DNA of 64,000 nt from Entonaema liquescens (lineage: Eukaryota > Ascomycota > Sordariomycetes > Xylariales > Xylariaceae): contig CADCSX010000003.1 in assembly GCA_902805475.1 (NCBI GenBank), positions 1,674,001-1,738,000 on the forward strand, in the 5' to 3' direction. The stretch's first letter is position 1, and every line of letters begins with the position of its first letter. Positions 48,663-62,299 of the stretch are shown in pieces. A program made the position numbers and the translations under genes. The notes beneath the pieces are model-generated. The model saw only the letters and a program-made list of their open reading frames with translations, was not told the DNA's origin and did no database searches.

Positions 48663-51600
48663 TCACGAGTAACCAAGTTCGAACCATTATCAAATACTCC
48701 TAATTCCGACACAGTGGCGTGTAAATAAATACTCTACGAAGCCACGCCCTTGTTTTATTAATTACCATTACTTATATAGATGATTAGGTTGAGGATAAGA
48801 TCTTAGAGGGAAATAGACTGGTGTTTGGGCATTAGAATCAGTAATGAGTTAGCAAATCTAGGAATTAGAGGAATTGATATTAGGTACCTATTACCTGGCG
48901 ATACGAGTAATCTAACTTAATTCTCACAAGGCTTCCGTTAGAAAGCCAAAGACCCGATGTTCTTTGATGTTGGTACCATATGCTCCTTACTTCGATTCCT
49001 CGCCAAGGTAAGGGTAAGGGGTAGCCCAGGGAAAACATACCATCTCCCATATTTACCAAGAAACATACGTTCTTCACAGTTGCCTACCGAGAAGCAGCCG
49101 CCATCGTGTCTCAAATAGTCAACTACGAGGACTACCATGATAACTACGTCCCTATCTTAAGGGGGGTCAAGAAGGGTATATCTCAATGTTAACGTTCCTG
49201 GTTTATGTATCAAGTTAATCTAATAGTATCACAGCATGAAATGATAAGGTGCGTGAACGCTAGAGCTTCAAAATAAACCAGAAAGGACGAAATCCCACCT
49301 TTCAAACCATGGAGCACTATGCTGCCAGCTCAACTCTACTTGAAGTTCACTAACTAAACCCACTTCCTCCTCACACTCTTTACCCTCCGTTCCCATATAA
49401 CTCTGCTGGCACCACTATGATCCTTCTTATCAACCGCACCAAAGGACACAACACTTAGATCAACTTCCTGCCTCACCCCTTTTCCTACCACCCACTCCTC
49501 CTGCCCCTTCCACGCAACAACCAGTGCCTTCCGACATCATATCACTAAGAATACCAGTCCTTATCCTCAGAGCTGGAGGCAATTCCGCTTCCGTGGTGCC
49601 ATACACACCTAGTCACCACACCTATCCCCGATCCCAAGAACGACATCCCATACACGCCTAGCCTGTCGCACTAGCAGGATCCCTACCCTGATGGCTCTCG
49701 GAAGGAACACTCATATCCAGAGCCTGCGCAGCCGATTCCGGACATGCGGATCAGCCACTTCGAACGCAGTGCAGTACATCCAGAGTGACAGTCGGGGCCG
49801 TGGCTCGTGCTGTTGCGTACTGAGAAGTGATCTCGTGCGTTGCCATGTAGCCGGGTAGAACGCGCCAACAATGGGTCCGGATGAGTCGCGGTGAGAGGCA
49901 GGCTATGTGATGCTAAAGAGAGAGGAAGGGTCGTCGGTGCGAAGTTATGTGGTGCCATCGAGGGATCTAGGCATTTGCGCTGCCTTGTATATGACCCTTA
50001 AGATACTATTGCTCGGGATTCCACACCGGGACTGTCGTGGGCAAGTTGGCTCAAGAAATAAGGAGACATTGGTAGTATAACCTAAAAGCTTTCATTTTAG
50101 TTGATTTACATATCTCGACTTCTTAACAATAGTGTTTTCATTCTCGTCTACTCCTCCGGGCTACAATACGACACGGACCTAACATAAGAACTTCTTACAG
50201 AGAATCTTCAGATAGGCGAGCCAGTCCTTATTAAGTCCCGCGGCGCGTACACAAGCGCATAAGTATGGCCGGATAACCGGCATCTGGTTCACACTCCGAT
50301 TTGCTTACTATATTGATGACGTCTTGACCTGTCTCTCTAGGGCTTCGAGGTGTATATCTAGGATAACTAATGACGTCGCACAGATTTTTCGAGCACTGGA
50401 CTCGCGCCTGGGTATTCATAAGCCAGACATGGGAGCTTGAAACTCCCGCTCCGAATTTTGGTGATAGGTAGAGAAAGGGGCGACCGCATGGTATGGGATA
50501 CTGTCTATATACCATTGTTCTAGCTGGCTGGAGGGTTTTATATGTCAATACATGTTTATGAGTGAATTATGTATAGTCGTTGTCTATTATTATGTGTTCT
50601 AAGCTTGCCCTAGTTACTACATTCGTTAGCAACGACATCGCGAACGTCGTTGTTCAGTGCCAGCTCACTCGATTGCTTTGCTAATACTACCAGCTTCTTG
50701 ACATCTCATACCAAGTTGCACTTACCCTGAACACAAGTAGTATACCGTAGCTCGGCTTACACGCCGCGAGACTCTCACCCTACATAGAAAGATATGCTTT
50801 AAATTCCTTGTATCGCTACGTTCTCTTGCCAACTTGGTGTTCACTCTATCTGCCCTCGTCGGAAATGCGACGTGATCCTTCAATAAAACAAGACGCAGCA
50901 GAATGGTAATCCTTATTAGAGTAAGAATTAAAAGGACATACGTCTCTCAGTGAGGTGGATGCTCCAGGCTGGCTCTAGTTGGGAAAGTGAATACACCAGT
51001 TAAGGGGTGTTGCTTCGCCATACCGAGTATATACAACATGCACTCGCAAAAACAACCGATACTACCTTCACCATTGAGAGTCATACGCAGAGCAGCACTA
51101 TCACTAGTATAATTACCATGATGCAAGTTCGACATCATAGCCCTCCCGCTCTCGCTTCCACCCTCGCAATCCTAGATCCCCTCTGCATGTAATAAAATAT
51201 CCTCCGACCCCTACGTCAACAGGACAAAAGTCCCGGCACACGAATGTCTTTATTCACGAGTACTCCTTGGGGCTGAAAAAATTGCGCATCGGGCAGACTC
51301 CGTAGGGCCGGGACGGCGGGAATCGTACGACGTTGCACACATTTAGCCGCAAGGTCTCAGCCGACAATGGGCGATATTATAGACCCGGATTTGTCGTCGT
51401 CCTGACCCAGACGGCCAGATAATAAGGTTAACCAGCGTTGCCTGTATGCTTCCCAAGCTCGTATTCGCTACTACTACTTTGCTGTACGACGGGCCGAGTG
51501 GTGGGATGGATGGATGGATGACCATGGTTTACTTTATAGCATCGCTGGGCTAGGTATGTATAGGCGGCTCGTCTTCGGATCTTGAAATGTTACGTCTGGC

Positions 51601-54600
51601 ATCCTAGAATGTAACTCTCAAGGAACGTATACTGACCTATGATGGAGGCAGTTTAATATTCGTGATCCGCGATGCGGTAGTATAATATATTAACATCGAG
51701 AGATACATATACCGGAATGTCTTGATCGTTATGTATAAACAATACCCACCCTAATACTTAAAAAAGCTCCGATCTACATGTTGTATATAGCACCCGTCGA
51801 TGGAAACCTGCTAGGTCTTTACGATAAATCCAGGGCTTCATTGATTGGTTCGTGTAACAGTAGATGTTATAGAGTTGTCGGGAAAATATACGTGGTGTCT
51901 TTAGGGTAAGCTTTTCCCTTGTCAGCACCAAGACATAGGTAATCTACGACAGGATAATACATATTAATTACGTCGTTTTACAATATAAGTAAATCTCCAT
52001 TGACTAAATTCTCCACATCTTATTTATCGACGGCGCTGGGTACTTCGTAGAGGCTAGATCATCTACGCAAGGGATGTTGCTTTTGCTGGTGTCCTACCAT
52101 CGTTGACCGTGGTTGCAACTGCGCCTAACTCATCAAAGTTTTGAATTGATGGATCCATTGATGTTAGAGATAAGTTCTCGTGTCTTTCATAAGCATGGAT
52201 GGTACACTGCCACATCCTGTAATAGAAGAAGCACCGAGTGACAACGGCTTCTGGGAGGTAAGGATATCACGCCATCAACCATTAGAGAGCTCTGCTCACT
52301 ATGACCTTCTCAGTAGAGTAGACGCGCCTCGTAGCACATATCATCCTGGGTTGCTTTGAATCTGCTACGATATCAATCCCTACTTACGAAGCGGATCAGC
52401 GTATCAAGGTAGAGGGGATGGCTTAACCCTAGAGGCTTGATAAGTTGACTTCTTTACATCTACGTAGCAATGACCATTCATGGTCTCCTCTGGCAAATTG
52501 CAAAACAATCGAAAGACGGCTGCTAGGAGTCGTCAAGGAGGCTCTTAACGATTGCCCATTGCCATACAGGGTTGCGCGGCAGGAGATTACTTGTGCATGC
52601 ACGTCCAATTACGGTCCATAGCTTTACCCTTCACTTCGTCGACATTCTCCTATTCTAGTAACATTGATCAAACCCCAAACTTTTGAATACTACATACATA
52701 ATAGGGGAAGATGAGGCATAGCCACAACGATTTCGGCGCCGCCGACAGCTGAGAAGATTGCATGGATTTTTCCGTGAACAAAGCCAATATACACATGGAA
52801 TAGTAGGAAGTGGTCCGTTACGACGAGTTTGCGGTAATAATCCATATCTTCCTTGTGTAAGGAAGATATGACTTGTACGTTGTAAATTTAGCAAGGACGC
52901 TATCCATCACGAGTAGTAAGATCGCGCTAAACAGCGGAGAGGTATGCTTCCCACTCGTGCGTTGGTTCCGGAATGAATGGAAGTGGCGGTAGTAGAGCTA
53001 CGACTCTAGGTGGACTTGGGCTTTCGATTAGGGAAAGCAACGTTCACGAACAGAACTATCACAATTATCCATCACTTTTCGGAGTATTTGCGGCCAATAT
53101 TCGCTGTTGGGGAAATAAGTTATGGTCAGCCACGTCGAATTCGAAGTTGTCACAACGGCGGCGAGAAACAACACAAACACATAGCACGGATAATGGCGTT
53201 GCCACGAAGTCCGGGGACGTCGAGGCCATTTTCAAACTTTAAACTATCCACAGTGTTTCCCCATAAACCCATAGCCTATGCATAGCAGCCCTACCATCGT
53301 GGATGTCTCGGGGAGATGGTATGACTTGGCCGGGCATGCTACATAGTATGTGAGCTGACTGTCGATGGTCTATGCTTGCTGCTCGCTGGGAAAGTCTCCG
53401 CCGACTGCAGACTTGCATTTCCGTGTAAGCCCGAATGCAATAGGCTGTCTTGGCTTAAGTCCTATCTGATATAGAGCAATATCATTGGAGGGCGCTATTT
53501 GGCTGCAAGCCTCATCTGCCATTTCATGTCCGAGCCATAAGTAGATGAGAAATGTTGGCCTAGTCGGGGTGAGTATTTACTACCCACTGGCTTACGATGT
53601 ATCGAGTTGACTACCCAGAGTTCGTCTTTGATTCTATTGTTTACTCTATACTAGTTATATGGTAACAATTTAACGATGACATTTGGCGTGATATCTCGTA
53701 TCGGTTGATGATTCCGAAATGAAGAAAAAATTTCAGAAGCCTCAAATAGCCGGAATAGCTGGGCTGGGTTATCCAGTGTGTATCTGCAATAAGGCTCCGC
53801 ATGTATGTATTGAATCCTTGTGCCAAATATTAGTGCATTGGTGTTGGGGAAAGGCTCACAGGAAATTTGCTAATGACACCCTCGTCGACTTTGGTCGGCG
53901 ACCAACCTCTAATTACTCCTTTGTCCCCTCAACAGCCGGCTTCGGCAGCGTGGGTGCGTTGGCTAGCTCACTCGACACGAAGCTGTACTAGTTCATCACC
54001 TTTTTTGGTGTGCAGTTAAAAGCGGTCATGGGAGTACGCAAAGTAGTTTTCTCGAAAGGGGTTTTTTTTCTTTTTTTCTTTTCTCTAAGTTGGCCCTTCG
54101 TAGTAAGCGTGTTGCCAAGATGAGGCAAGTTTACCGGATCCTTAAATACCACTTCACTGCCGTGCGGGCAAGTGTTGGATTAGACCCTAGGAAAGCCCGG
54201 TATTCACAACTCGTTTAGGTCTTTTAAGATTTTCTTCGTCCGCTTCTATTCGGTTGTAATGAGGGGGGAAGACATAGCTTTTCATATAATCATATAATAA
54301 CTTACCGGGACTGGGCTCTTAGGAGCATGAAGCCCCCCTCCAAAGCACCGGGATAAATGATAATGGGGGTTCACCTGGGCAGTTCTCTTATGATATCTCG
54401 TCGGGTAAGGTATGTAATGGAATCCTGTGCCAGAGACAAAAGGTGCGTGGTTGCTGAGATGCAGATGGGGGTTGCAAGGGAATGCTGCGGTAAGGTTGCG
54501 CTAGCGTAGAGACACCGTCTCTTATAAGATCTCCAGGAATGGATATGATCGTCAATTATCTACCAGGCAAACAGCCGGGGTTGACGTTGTAATGCCAATG

Positions 54601-56716
54601 TGACTTTTGGGGAATGCTAGTCGAATTTCTATATGAAACACACCCATGTCTCTTGGTTATCCCTGAGTCTTCTCTGATAGGACCGTTTATATGTCCCGGA
54701 GATGGTCAAAGTGGACGTCAATATCTCCCTGCGCAATTTGGAGACCAAAATTACCATTGGCAATTTTATCTAGTTTAACAACACCAAGCTTCTAGAAAGA
54801 AGAAAAAAAGAGACCCGTGCTTCCACATGAACTTTAACGACCGGAGGAAAATAGGAATGGATGTTATGGTTCGTGCTTGTGTGTGTGTCTCTGTTTACTA
54901 TGTACCTATGGAGAGCACTTAAGGTTCCAGCTTGCCAGAAATTAGATCTAATTGAGTGCACAGTATCCTGTACAGTACCCCCTCCCCCTCTGATGTGAGT
55001 ACCTCGCCGTATATTTAAGCATACTTTAGGTACATACCCAAGGTAGGTAGGTACCTAGGTCATAAAGTACATGAACGTGGAGTCGTATAATAAAGTTCGC
55101 TGTTTATGGCAACTACGATATTTGAAACATCCTACAAATCTACCGTTGATACCCAGAAAGCGGGAAAGCGGGCTTTGTGGCTCTGGGAAGTGCCGTTGAC
55201 ATTGCTGATCACCGACGTTGCGATGTTCGGGAATCTGATTGAATTGCCAAGGGGGAGAGGGGGGAACGCTACTACCACATGCACCTAATAAACCATATTC
55301 GAGATCAATATATTAGTTCGAACCACTATCGACCTTTTGGACTTGAGCATTTACCTTCATGTCCATTAGCTTTCGTTGGCACACGAACTTGTCCGGATCT
55401 GTATCATAAACAATATCCTTTTATATTAGCCCCAATACCATCGAAAGGATTCTGCGAGCACATGCAGGTGTATATGCATGGTGGGTGCTGACAGGCAGAC
55501 AGGTTGTAATAGTCTGCCGTAAAAGACAATAGACCTGACTTAGCCTTATTATTCAAGTTCCAAAACAGCTCAAGTGTGATGGAAAGAGATAAGTGCCAAG
55601 CGCTCAGAAATTTGCCATGCAGCGGTCTTCACTGTGTCATAATATCTAGTGCAGTTATCTAATGCAACCTGGTCTGTGGGTATGGGTATGGGTATGTATA
55701 TATATGTATAGGTTAGATAGTTAGTATATGCGATGGCGATGATGCAGGGTCTGTGGACGAACCGAACGCCCATAAAACAGTTATTAGGGGTATATCTTCC
55801 TTCACCAACCAGAAAAGAGTATTGAGCTTTACCATGTAAGATTCTGGATTAATGATGGGGAAAGGAAAATAGGAGTTCTATGGTAGGTAGTGTTTTTGCT
55901 TTCACATGATATGTGCGTAAGAATTGACTGAACCATTTACCCACGTGCATGTAATTTGATCCCCGAGGTACTAAGCATGATTTCCACAGCATGGCTTGAT
56001 GGCTTACCCGTACGCGTACGGGATGAAGCCGTGCGAGTGTAGTAGTTTCGACGGCGGGCGGATATGTTTAAGATCAAACGCCACTTTTTGGATTCGCCCT
56101 GTCATGATCGAAATGACGAGCAGGTCATCTCACCGTGCATACATACACTAATCAATTCGGTACCTAGATCTGATATGAATTGTATGGATGTTTTAGTGCC
56201 GACCACGTGTTTAGGCAATTAAATCTAATCCCCTAGACTAGGGGGTATCCGCACGATGTATCATGACCTTGTGTTGATACATGGTAGTAAAGGAATACAT
56301 GGTAAAGGAAAAGGGTATGTAAATGATTCGACCCTGTACATCAAATCCACCGGGCCAAAGACGGCGTTGTGATGGCTTCCCCGATGGCGTTTTGATCCGC
56401 ATAAGAACCGCTGGACTGGATCACGGAAGTCATGGCTTACTGGTGGCTTGTAAATGGTCAATGGTCGATTCAATGTTTCGATTCATTCTTGTAAAAAGAC
56501 CGAAGGTTTGCCCGGGCCGTGCTTTTGAGTTATTCTATTCTGCCACTAAAATTCAAGCTTAAAAGAAATTGGAACGCCGTTGACTAAGCCTTGTTTTAGC
56601 CTTGAAGAACCCCCATCTGGCTGATATGACGTTGTCAAGCTCGTGAACTGCCGCTTTTATCTGTTTTGTTCATTTAAACCAGTAATTTAACAATGGGTGC
56701 AACTACTACTTGACTA
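48663..56716. other. Gene-poor interval downstream of OGG1
   Basis: About 8 kb with stops in all frames and no supportable gene, RNA or transposon terminus. Minor features are a perfect 12-bp-stem hairpin at 52,843-52,870, GTATGG/TATA repeats near 55,675-55,720 and TAGGTA repeats near 55,030-55,060. Confidence 0.45.
52843..52870. repeat. Perfect hairpin, 12-bp stem with 4-nt loop
   Basis: CATATCTTCCTT is followed after GTGT by its exact reverse complement AAGGAAGATATG. There is no T-run after it and no gene next to it, so a terminator role is not indicated. Confidence 0.85.
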
Positions 56717-57080
56717 CAGTAAAACCTTGTTATAACGAATCTACTATATAGCGAAACCTCGCTACAGCGAAATTTTTTTGAAAAACTGGAAAAATTGTAT
56801 AGGATTTAACGAATTTTTTAAATAACGAAATTCGTTGGATTTGGTGCTTAGTCACCACCAAATTCGTTATAAAAAGGTTAAGTTAAACCAAATTTGGAAA
56901 AACATTAAGCTACTTTCGGCTAGCTCTCTCCAAAACTGGCTCGAGTTTAAGACTTTATCATGAACTTTTACAATTTTAAGTAAAAAAATTGGTCTGTGCG
57001 CCACCTACTTCTCAACGAACCCTCGTTACAACGAATTTAGACCTCTGTTTTTTTCAATTCGTTATAACAAGGTTTTACTG
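56717..57080. mobile_element. 364-bp MITE, Tc1/mariner (pogo-like) type, with TA target duplication
   Basis: The ends are perfect terminal inverted repeats of at least 24 bp beginning CAGTAAAACCTTGTTATAAC, and the element is flanked on both sides by TA (56,715-56,716 and 57,081-57,082), the target duplication of the Tc1/mariner superfamily. There is no open frame, so it is non-autonomous. Inside, the AACGAA/TTCGTT motif recurs several times, and the subterminal blocks ACCTCGCTACAGCGAAATTT (left) and CCCTCGTTACAACGAATTT (right) are near copies in direct orientation. Exact termini and target duplication suggest a fairly recent insertion. No second copy of the terminus was seen in this window. 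Confidence 0.9.
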
Positions 57081-60000
57081 TACTACTTTCGTTGATTACG
57101 CTTTCCCCTTTCGACCCTCGTATCTACGTAAATCGTAACGTACATAGTAAGAGGTAGGGTAAGTACATACATGTAATGCAGACAACTCAAGCTACATACC
57201 TCTTAAGTACATAACCTACCAACCTTACCTAGGTAGGCATTATACACAAATTATAGGTCGGTACTTACCTTAGACTTTTACATGTAGCCTACGTTAAGTA
57301 CCCAATGTAGATGAGAAAGGCGTATAAGTAGTATACTCCGAGAAAACTTATACTGTTAATAATTTGTGATTTGAAAAGGTGTGGCTGCATGCATGCCACA
57401 CTTTACTATACTCTCGTATTGCACACTCACTGCTACAGATGAGGTCGTATTCTTATGGCTCTTATCAGGAGTATGTGAAAAAAAAAAGTTTTCTCAGGGT
57501 TCTCACTATCTGCTTGGATTGCTGGGGCATAGTGTTAATAGCCCATGGTCACTTTTATTAAGTCGATGGTATTGATTGGTCATAGCTCAATGGAGTCTTT
57601 TTTACTTTTATTTTTATTTTTATTTTTTTTTAAAATTTTTTTTCTCATCCTCTCATCCATTGAATATTATTCGATTGTGTCATTTGCAATCTGTGGAGGC
57701 ACTTGAAAAGAACTGGCTGACGCTGTATTTCCCGCCGACCAGATTCTAGCCAATCAAGTATCGTTCGCATTGGATACCTCGAATCCTTCTCCCGACATTT
57801 TTAAAGCTATGACGACACCCCGGCAATCGCCAAGAGATTTCCCCCGTCAATGAGGTTGATGTAACAGTATCTTTCTTTTGCCCCGGAAGCAGGCATCGTT
57901 GCAGATAAGTCGTCAGATAGAAAAATAAAATAAATAAATGAAAAACCAACAGATAAATAATTAGTACAGGAGTCCCTACATTAAGGGGATTTTGATATCT
58001 AATGCTTACGACTGTTAAGATATACTTCATTTCGTAGTCGTCACTTATTACGAACTTGTCGTATTATGTTGCTCCAGCCGCTTGGTCTTTACTTGCAGGG
58101 CTAATGAATATATGATAGATGATGTTGTACAACTGTCAACATTTCACCGCATGGGGTGCAAGATGCTGGAGTAGACGAAACATACGTAAGGTCTATGCTC
58201 ACCCTACACATTAAACACTCGCTACATACTCGCTTACCACATAATTGTCGGGTTGGTTAGATTGAGCCCCAGATGCCCCTCCTCATATGTATTAAAGACT
58301 GCCGTAGACAGGGCCTCGTCGGGGCGCCGCCGTCATACTTGTACTGGTCTTCCTTCGCGTACCAATCCTGACCGACGACGTCAGTCTTGTGAGCACTGGG
58401 CAATAACCATTCAACTTCCCCCGAGGCAGTACCGCTTAATTAGCTTCGAGGACTCAGGGAGCTGGCCCGACTGGCTTCAAGATATCGTCATACATGCAAC
58501 CCTCGGTTTCATCCCGAGCACTTTTGTTATTCTAAGTCCTACTCCATTACTCTCATTACTTCATACGTATGTATGTGGTAGGCGTGGCTATTCCATCGTC
58601 ATTCCTCTGGTTAGGTTCATTCCATTCTTATCACACTGCGCCGTAATCGCTGTTCTAAAAATGCCAAGATATCGTGGGCTGGACACGAAGGCCACACTGC
58701 CGCCACGATTATAGTGCGGGCCTGAAGATGGACGTACTTGGTTTAGATGCCGTTGTGTCTCCCAATACGGTGGAAAAAGAAAATACGCATAATAGAAAAA
58801 AAAACAGTGTGGTAATTATTAGTTCCGAATTAGAAAAGACATAACATATTCCCCTTTCTCCAGCGCCATTTCTTTCCTTTAGGTTAGGTACTTATTCATC
58901 ATCCCTTGACACCGGGACAGAGAACTCCGACTACCTTTAGTCATCAAACGTGGGTTAATGATGTCGTGTCTTGGACTATGGAAAAGCAGATGCATGTTCC
59001 TCGTTCATTCTGGGAACCACTTTTGTGGAGCATCTTAAATGTGTCCAATCACTATTTACACACCGCATGACGTAGGTATTGGCCAAGAGACCCAAGCTAG
59101 GTCACTCTTAGCTTCATCCTTCCCACTAAAGAGGAAAGGGTCATGTTGTGGAATATATGGAAAGCCCGACTGCAAGTACCGTATCCAAGTGTGGTGTACC
59201 ATATGTACATAAACAAAACTCGAGCTCCTCTCTCCTCTCCTTCCACCCGATACTTAGAAGGGTTTGCCAGAGAGGATGTGCTAACTTTTTCGGATACGTT
59301 CAAGTCACACCGGAGTCGTTTAGACCGGCAACGAGAAAAAAAAAAGTAGACATTGGAAAAAAAAAGAAATTATAGAAAATAGACTTGTAATAAAGCGCTG
59401 AAGCCGGCTTTGTGCTCCCTTCAGACCCTGCATAACGGCAACCCCCATCCTCCCATCCTCCGCATCAGTGGCGTAAGCTAAGAATGAGCCTTATTGCATA
59501 CCCAAAGTATGTACAGTACCGCCTTCCGTCTATATATCGTACTCCATACGTGTAGGTACATTACGTATACGGAAAGCGGACATGGGTGGGTTTTCTGGTT
59601 AATGCCCACCCGTACCGGTACATGTAATAAGCTAGCATCCCAGCGGCCGCACCCCGTAGCCTTAGCCGTAGACCCTTGCCGTTACTTTCAACCATACCCT
59701 GCCATGTTCTCATTTGCGTACCGTACCTACCGCGGTACACACACTCTCTTTCTTATTACATACCTGGTTTTATGGCATTTCCCGTACCTCAAATCCTCAA
59801 CTCTTTTTCCTTTGCCTCCGTTAAAGTATTCGATCCCTGTGCTTCTTGTCCCACTCGCCCCAATTTATCACTCTAAGGTGCGGGTTAGGGAGACCCTGAT
59901 ACCCTGGGTGCTTTTAACAGGCCCGCGCTGGAATTCCCTACTTCTTCAATTCTCTAGTGCTGCTAGTTGACGTACTAGCTGGCCACTCCTATCACACCTA

Positions 60001-61033
60001 AACTACCAGGACTTACCAGGACTTACCAGGACTACCGGGACTACATAGGTAGCCGAATAAGACGGACAATCTATGTATGTAAAGCCTGCCATCCTGCCTC
60101 CTCAGCCTGTGCCTCTTCCGCTCGTCATTCACAACGCCTTCGACGGAACATCTCACGTCTCAACGTCGGCCAACCACGGCTAAACCACAGAAAACGCCAT
60201 CTATATTACGGAACATCTAACCTCGTTTCCAAACACCAAATACAGGGTGATAGAGGAACTATATACCACTGATCAACGTTCGTACTGCGAGTCCCCTTAC
60301 CCTAGGACGCCTGTAAACAACAAGTACACTCGCTCGAGTTATATGTACATCTGACCTCCCGGATATCTGGCCGCTGTTGATCTTCTACGCTTCGGTCTTG
60401 AAACGAGCCACCGAACTCCACATTCTCATGATCAGTCAAGACCTAAAACGGTTGCTATCAAATCGGACACCATCTTTCCAAATTTCAGCCCCGGTTCGAT
60501 CTTTTCAATATCCTACCCTACCGTGCTCTGTGTAGCACCCTACAGTGTATCCAACCCTGCCCCGACCTGCTTTAGTACGGGACATTGGATTGTCGATCAA
60601 TCTGTTCACCGTCGTCACTGGACTTGCTGTAAGCTAAGGGCACTGGTTCCACCTGTCCCAATTGCTGGAGAGCATTAAGCTTCAGACGATTGGGCTGGTC
60701 TAAAAAAGTACCGGCCGACCCCAGTGTGTACCTTTGTTCACCTATTCGGGGGTTCCTGGTCGCATACTTCCTGAAGTGTCCTGCCAAACACACTTAAGGC
60801 TCGCTGATCCCCCTCCCGTAGCTCGTGACGGATCTTCTTCACTGGATCTTGAGAGACAAGTCACCGCCTCGGCAAGGTGACACGAATCTGTGCCCCTTCG
60901 GGATCCCGCATCTGATCAGCAAACTATTCCAAACTTCTCTCTCTTTTGACACAAGGAAAAAATAAGGAGTTGGGCCTAAGTGTTGGAAAGCCTCATACTT
61001 CCAACCATTCTTATATGATATATTGCGTCGAAG
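57081..61033. other. Gene-free interval and upstream region of the FlbC-like gene
   Basis: No supportable gene; open frames of 153 and 158 codons at 58,253 and 59,494 lack domain content and look fortuitous. Contents include T-rich tracts near 57,600-57,645, TAGGTA/GTACAT repeats at 57,160-57,300 and an ACTTACCAGG repeat at 60,002-60,046. The last ~1 kb is CT-rich and probably promoter plus long leader of the downstream gene. Confidence 0.45.
60002..60046. repeat. 10-bp tandem repeat, unit ACTTACCAGG, about 4 imperfect copies
   Basis: Successive copies read ACTACCAGG, ACTTACCAGG, ACTTACCAGG, ACTACCGGG, ACTAC, about 1 kb upstream of the FlbC-like start codon. Confidence 0.8.
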
Positions 61034-62299
61034 ATGACTATGACTCTTGACAATCAATCACGACTCGGGGCCCTTAACTTCGACCACATGTCTTCCTACT
61101 CTAACCCTCCGCATTTTACCAACCCCTGGGCCACCGGCTCATCAACCCAGCATCACGGTAGCCACGGCATGTACTCCCAAGGGCTCGGCGCCAACTTGGG
61201 TGGCCTCGACTCTATGGCCAAACAGCACGCCGCGAGAACGGGCACCAGTGGTGCCTCAATGGCATCATATGGGAGCATCCCGGTGACGGCATCTTCAGCA
61301 GGTAGCACTCTCATGGCGGACCTCTATGGACAGCAGGACTTACTCAATATGCCGCAAGATCTCTTAAGCTTAAACCGAATGCAAACAACGTCAGCTGGGT
61401 ACGGAGAGCCGGCGTACGCGACAGCGACGGCGGCCTCTCCGGTAAACGCGACGTACTCGGCGTCACCGAGTTCCTATGACAGCGTATCCGGGTACGCACC
61501 GGCACCAATGCGATCAACGTTCGCTCTTGCGCCAGAAGCCGATAACCGAAGGTATTCCCAATCGTCAATTTCTTCACTGTCGATGGTCGATCATGGCTCA
61601 GACGCGTCTCGCTCTCACCGGAATTCATTGGTTGACTTGCATCACAGAGGTATTCAGAATGATGATCGGAGGAGTTTCGCGGATGCTCTCGACGCTGGTC
61701 AAGGTATGCTTGCCATGAGCCAAGAAACTCCTAGGGCAATATACCCTCCAGGGAACCGCGGCAGGGGCTCTGCCGACTCGTATGGTTTCCCTTCAACACA
61801 TTCGACAAACTCATCCATCTCCTCAGCAAGCAACTATGGTAGTGGATATTACGCGGGGTCGGTCGATTCATCTGTAAGCGATTACTCGACGGCGGGCTCT
61901 GATATTGAGTCGGTCACTTCCCGAACGCTGCCCCGACCGAATCTGATGACACAGCCTCCTCCTGCCCCTCAGTCGATGATGGGTCAGTTTAGCTCGAAAG
62001 TTTCGTCGAGTACGCAAAAGAAGCACAAGTGCAAAGTTTGCGACAAGCGATTCACCCGACCGAGCTCACTCCAAACACATATGTACAGCCATACAGGCGA
62101 AAAGCGTGAGTATTTTATCTTTGAACATGCCAAGTAGAACCAAAGGCTGATATGAAATATAGCATTCTGCTGCGAAGTCGAAGGGTGTGGGAGACATTTC
62201 TCCGTCGTATCAAATCTGCGTCGACATCGGAAAGTACATAAAAACGATGCCAAGTCCGACGCTGGATCTGAAGATCATCACGACGATCACTCCGACTAA
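61034..62299 (+). CDS. C2H2 zinc finger transcription factor, FlbC-like
   Basis: Two exons, 61034-62105 and 62163-62299, flank a 57-nt intron (GTGAGT donor, ATATAG acceptor). The product is 402 aa. The first ~325 residues are Ser/Gly/Tyr/Ala-rich with no fold, including RYSQSSISSLSMVDHGSD. Two C2H2 fingers lie near the C-terminus: CKVCDKRFTRPSSLQTHMYSH, then a GEKPF linker split by the intron, then CCEVEGCGRHFSVVSNLRRH followed by RKVHK. The tail is acidic and His-rich (EDHHDDHSD). The finger pair with this spacing and C-terminal position resembles FlbC, an activator of conidiation in Aspergillus, which binds DNA in the nucleus; orthology is inferred by eye. A large gene-poor interval lies upstream. 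Confidence 0.85.

Noticed and set aside
58253..58714. 153-codon open frame in the second gene-poor interval
   Set aside because: No recognisable motif, and its neighbourhood is full of stops in every frame.
59494..59970. 158-codon open frame upstream of the FlbC-like gene
   Set aside because: Composition matches the CT-rich surroundings, and there is no domain or codon pattern.
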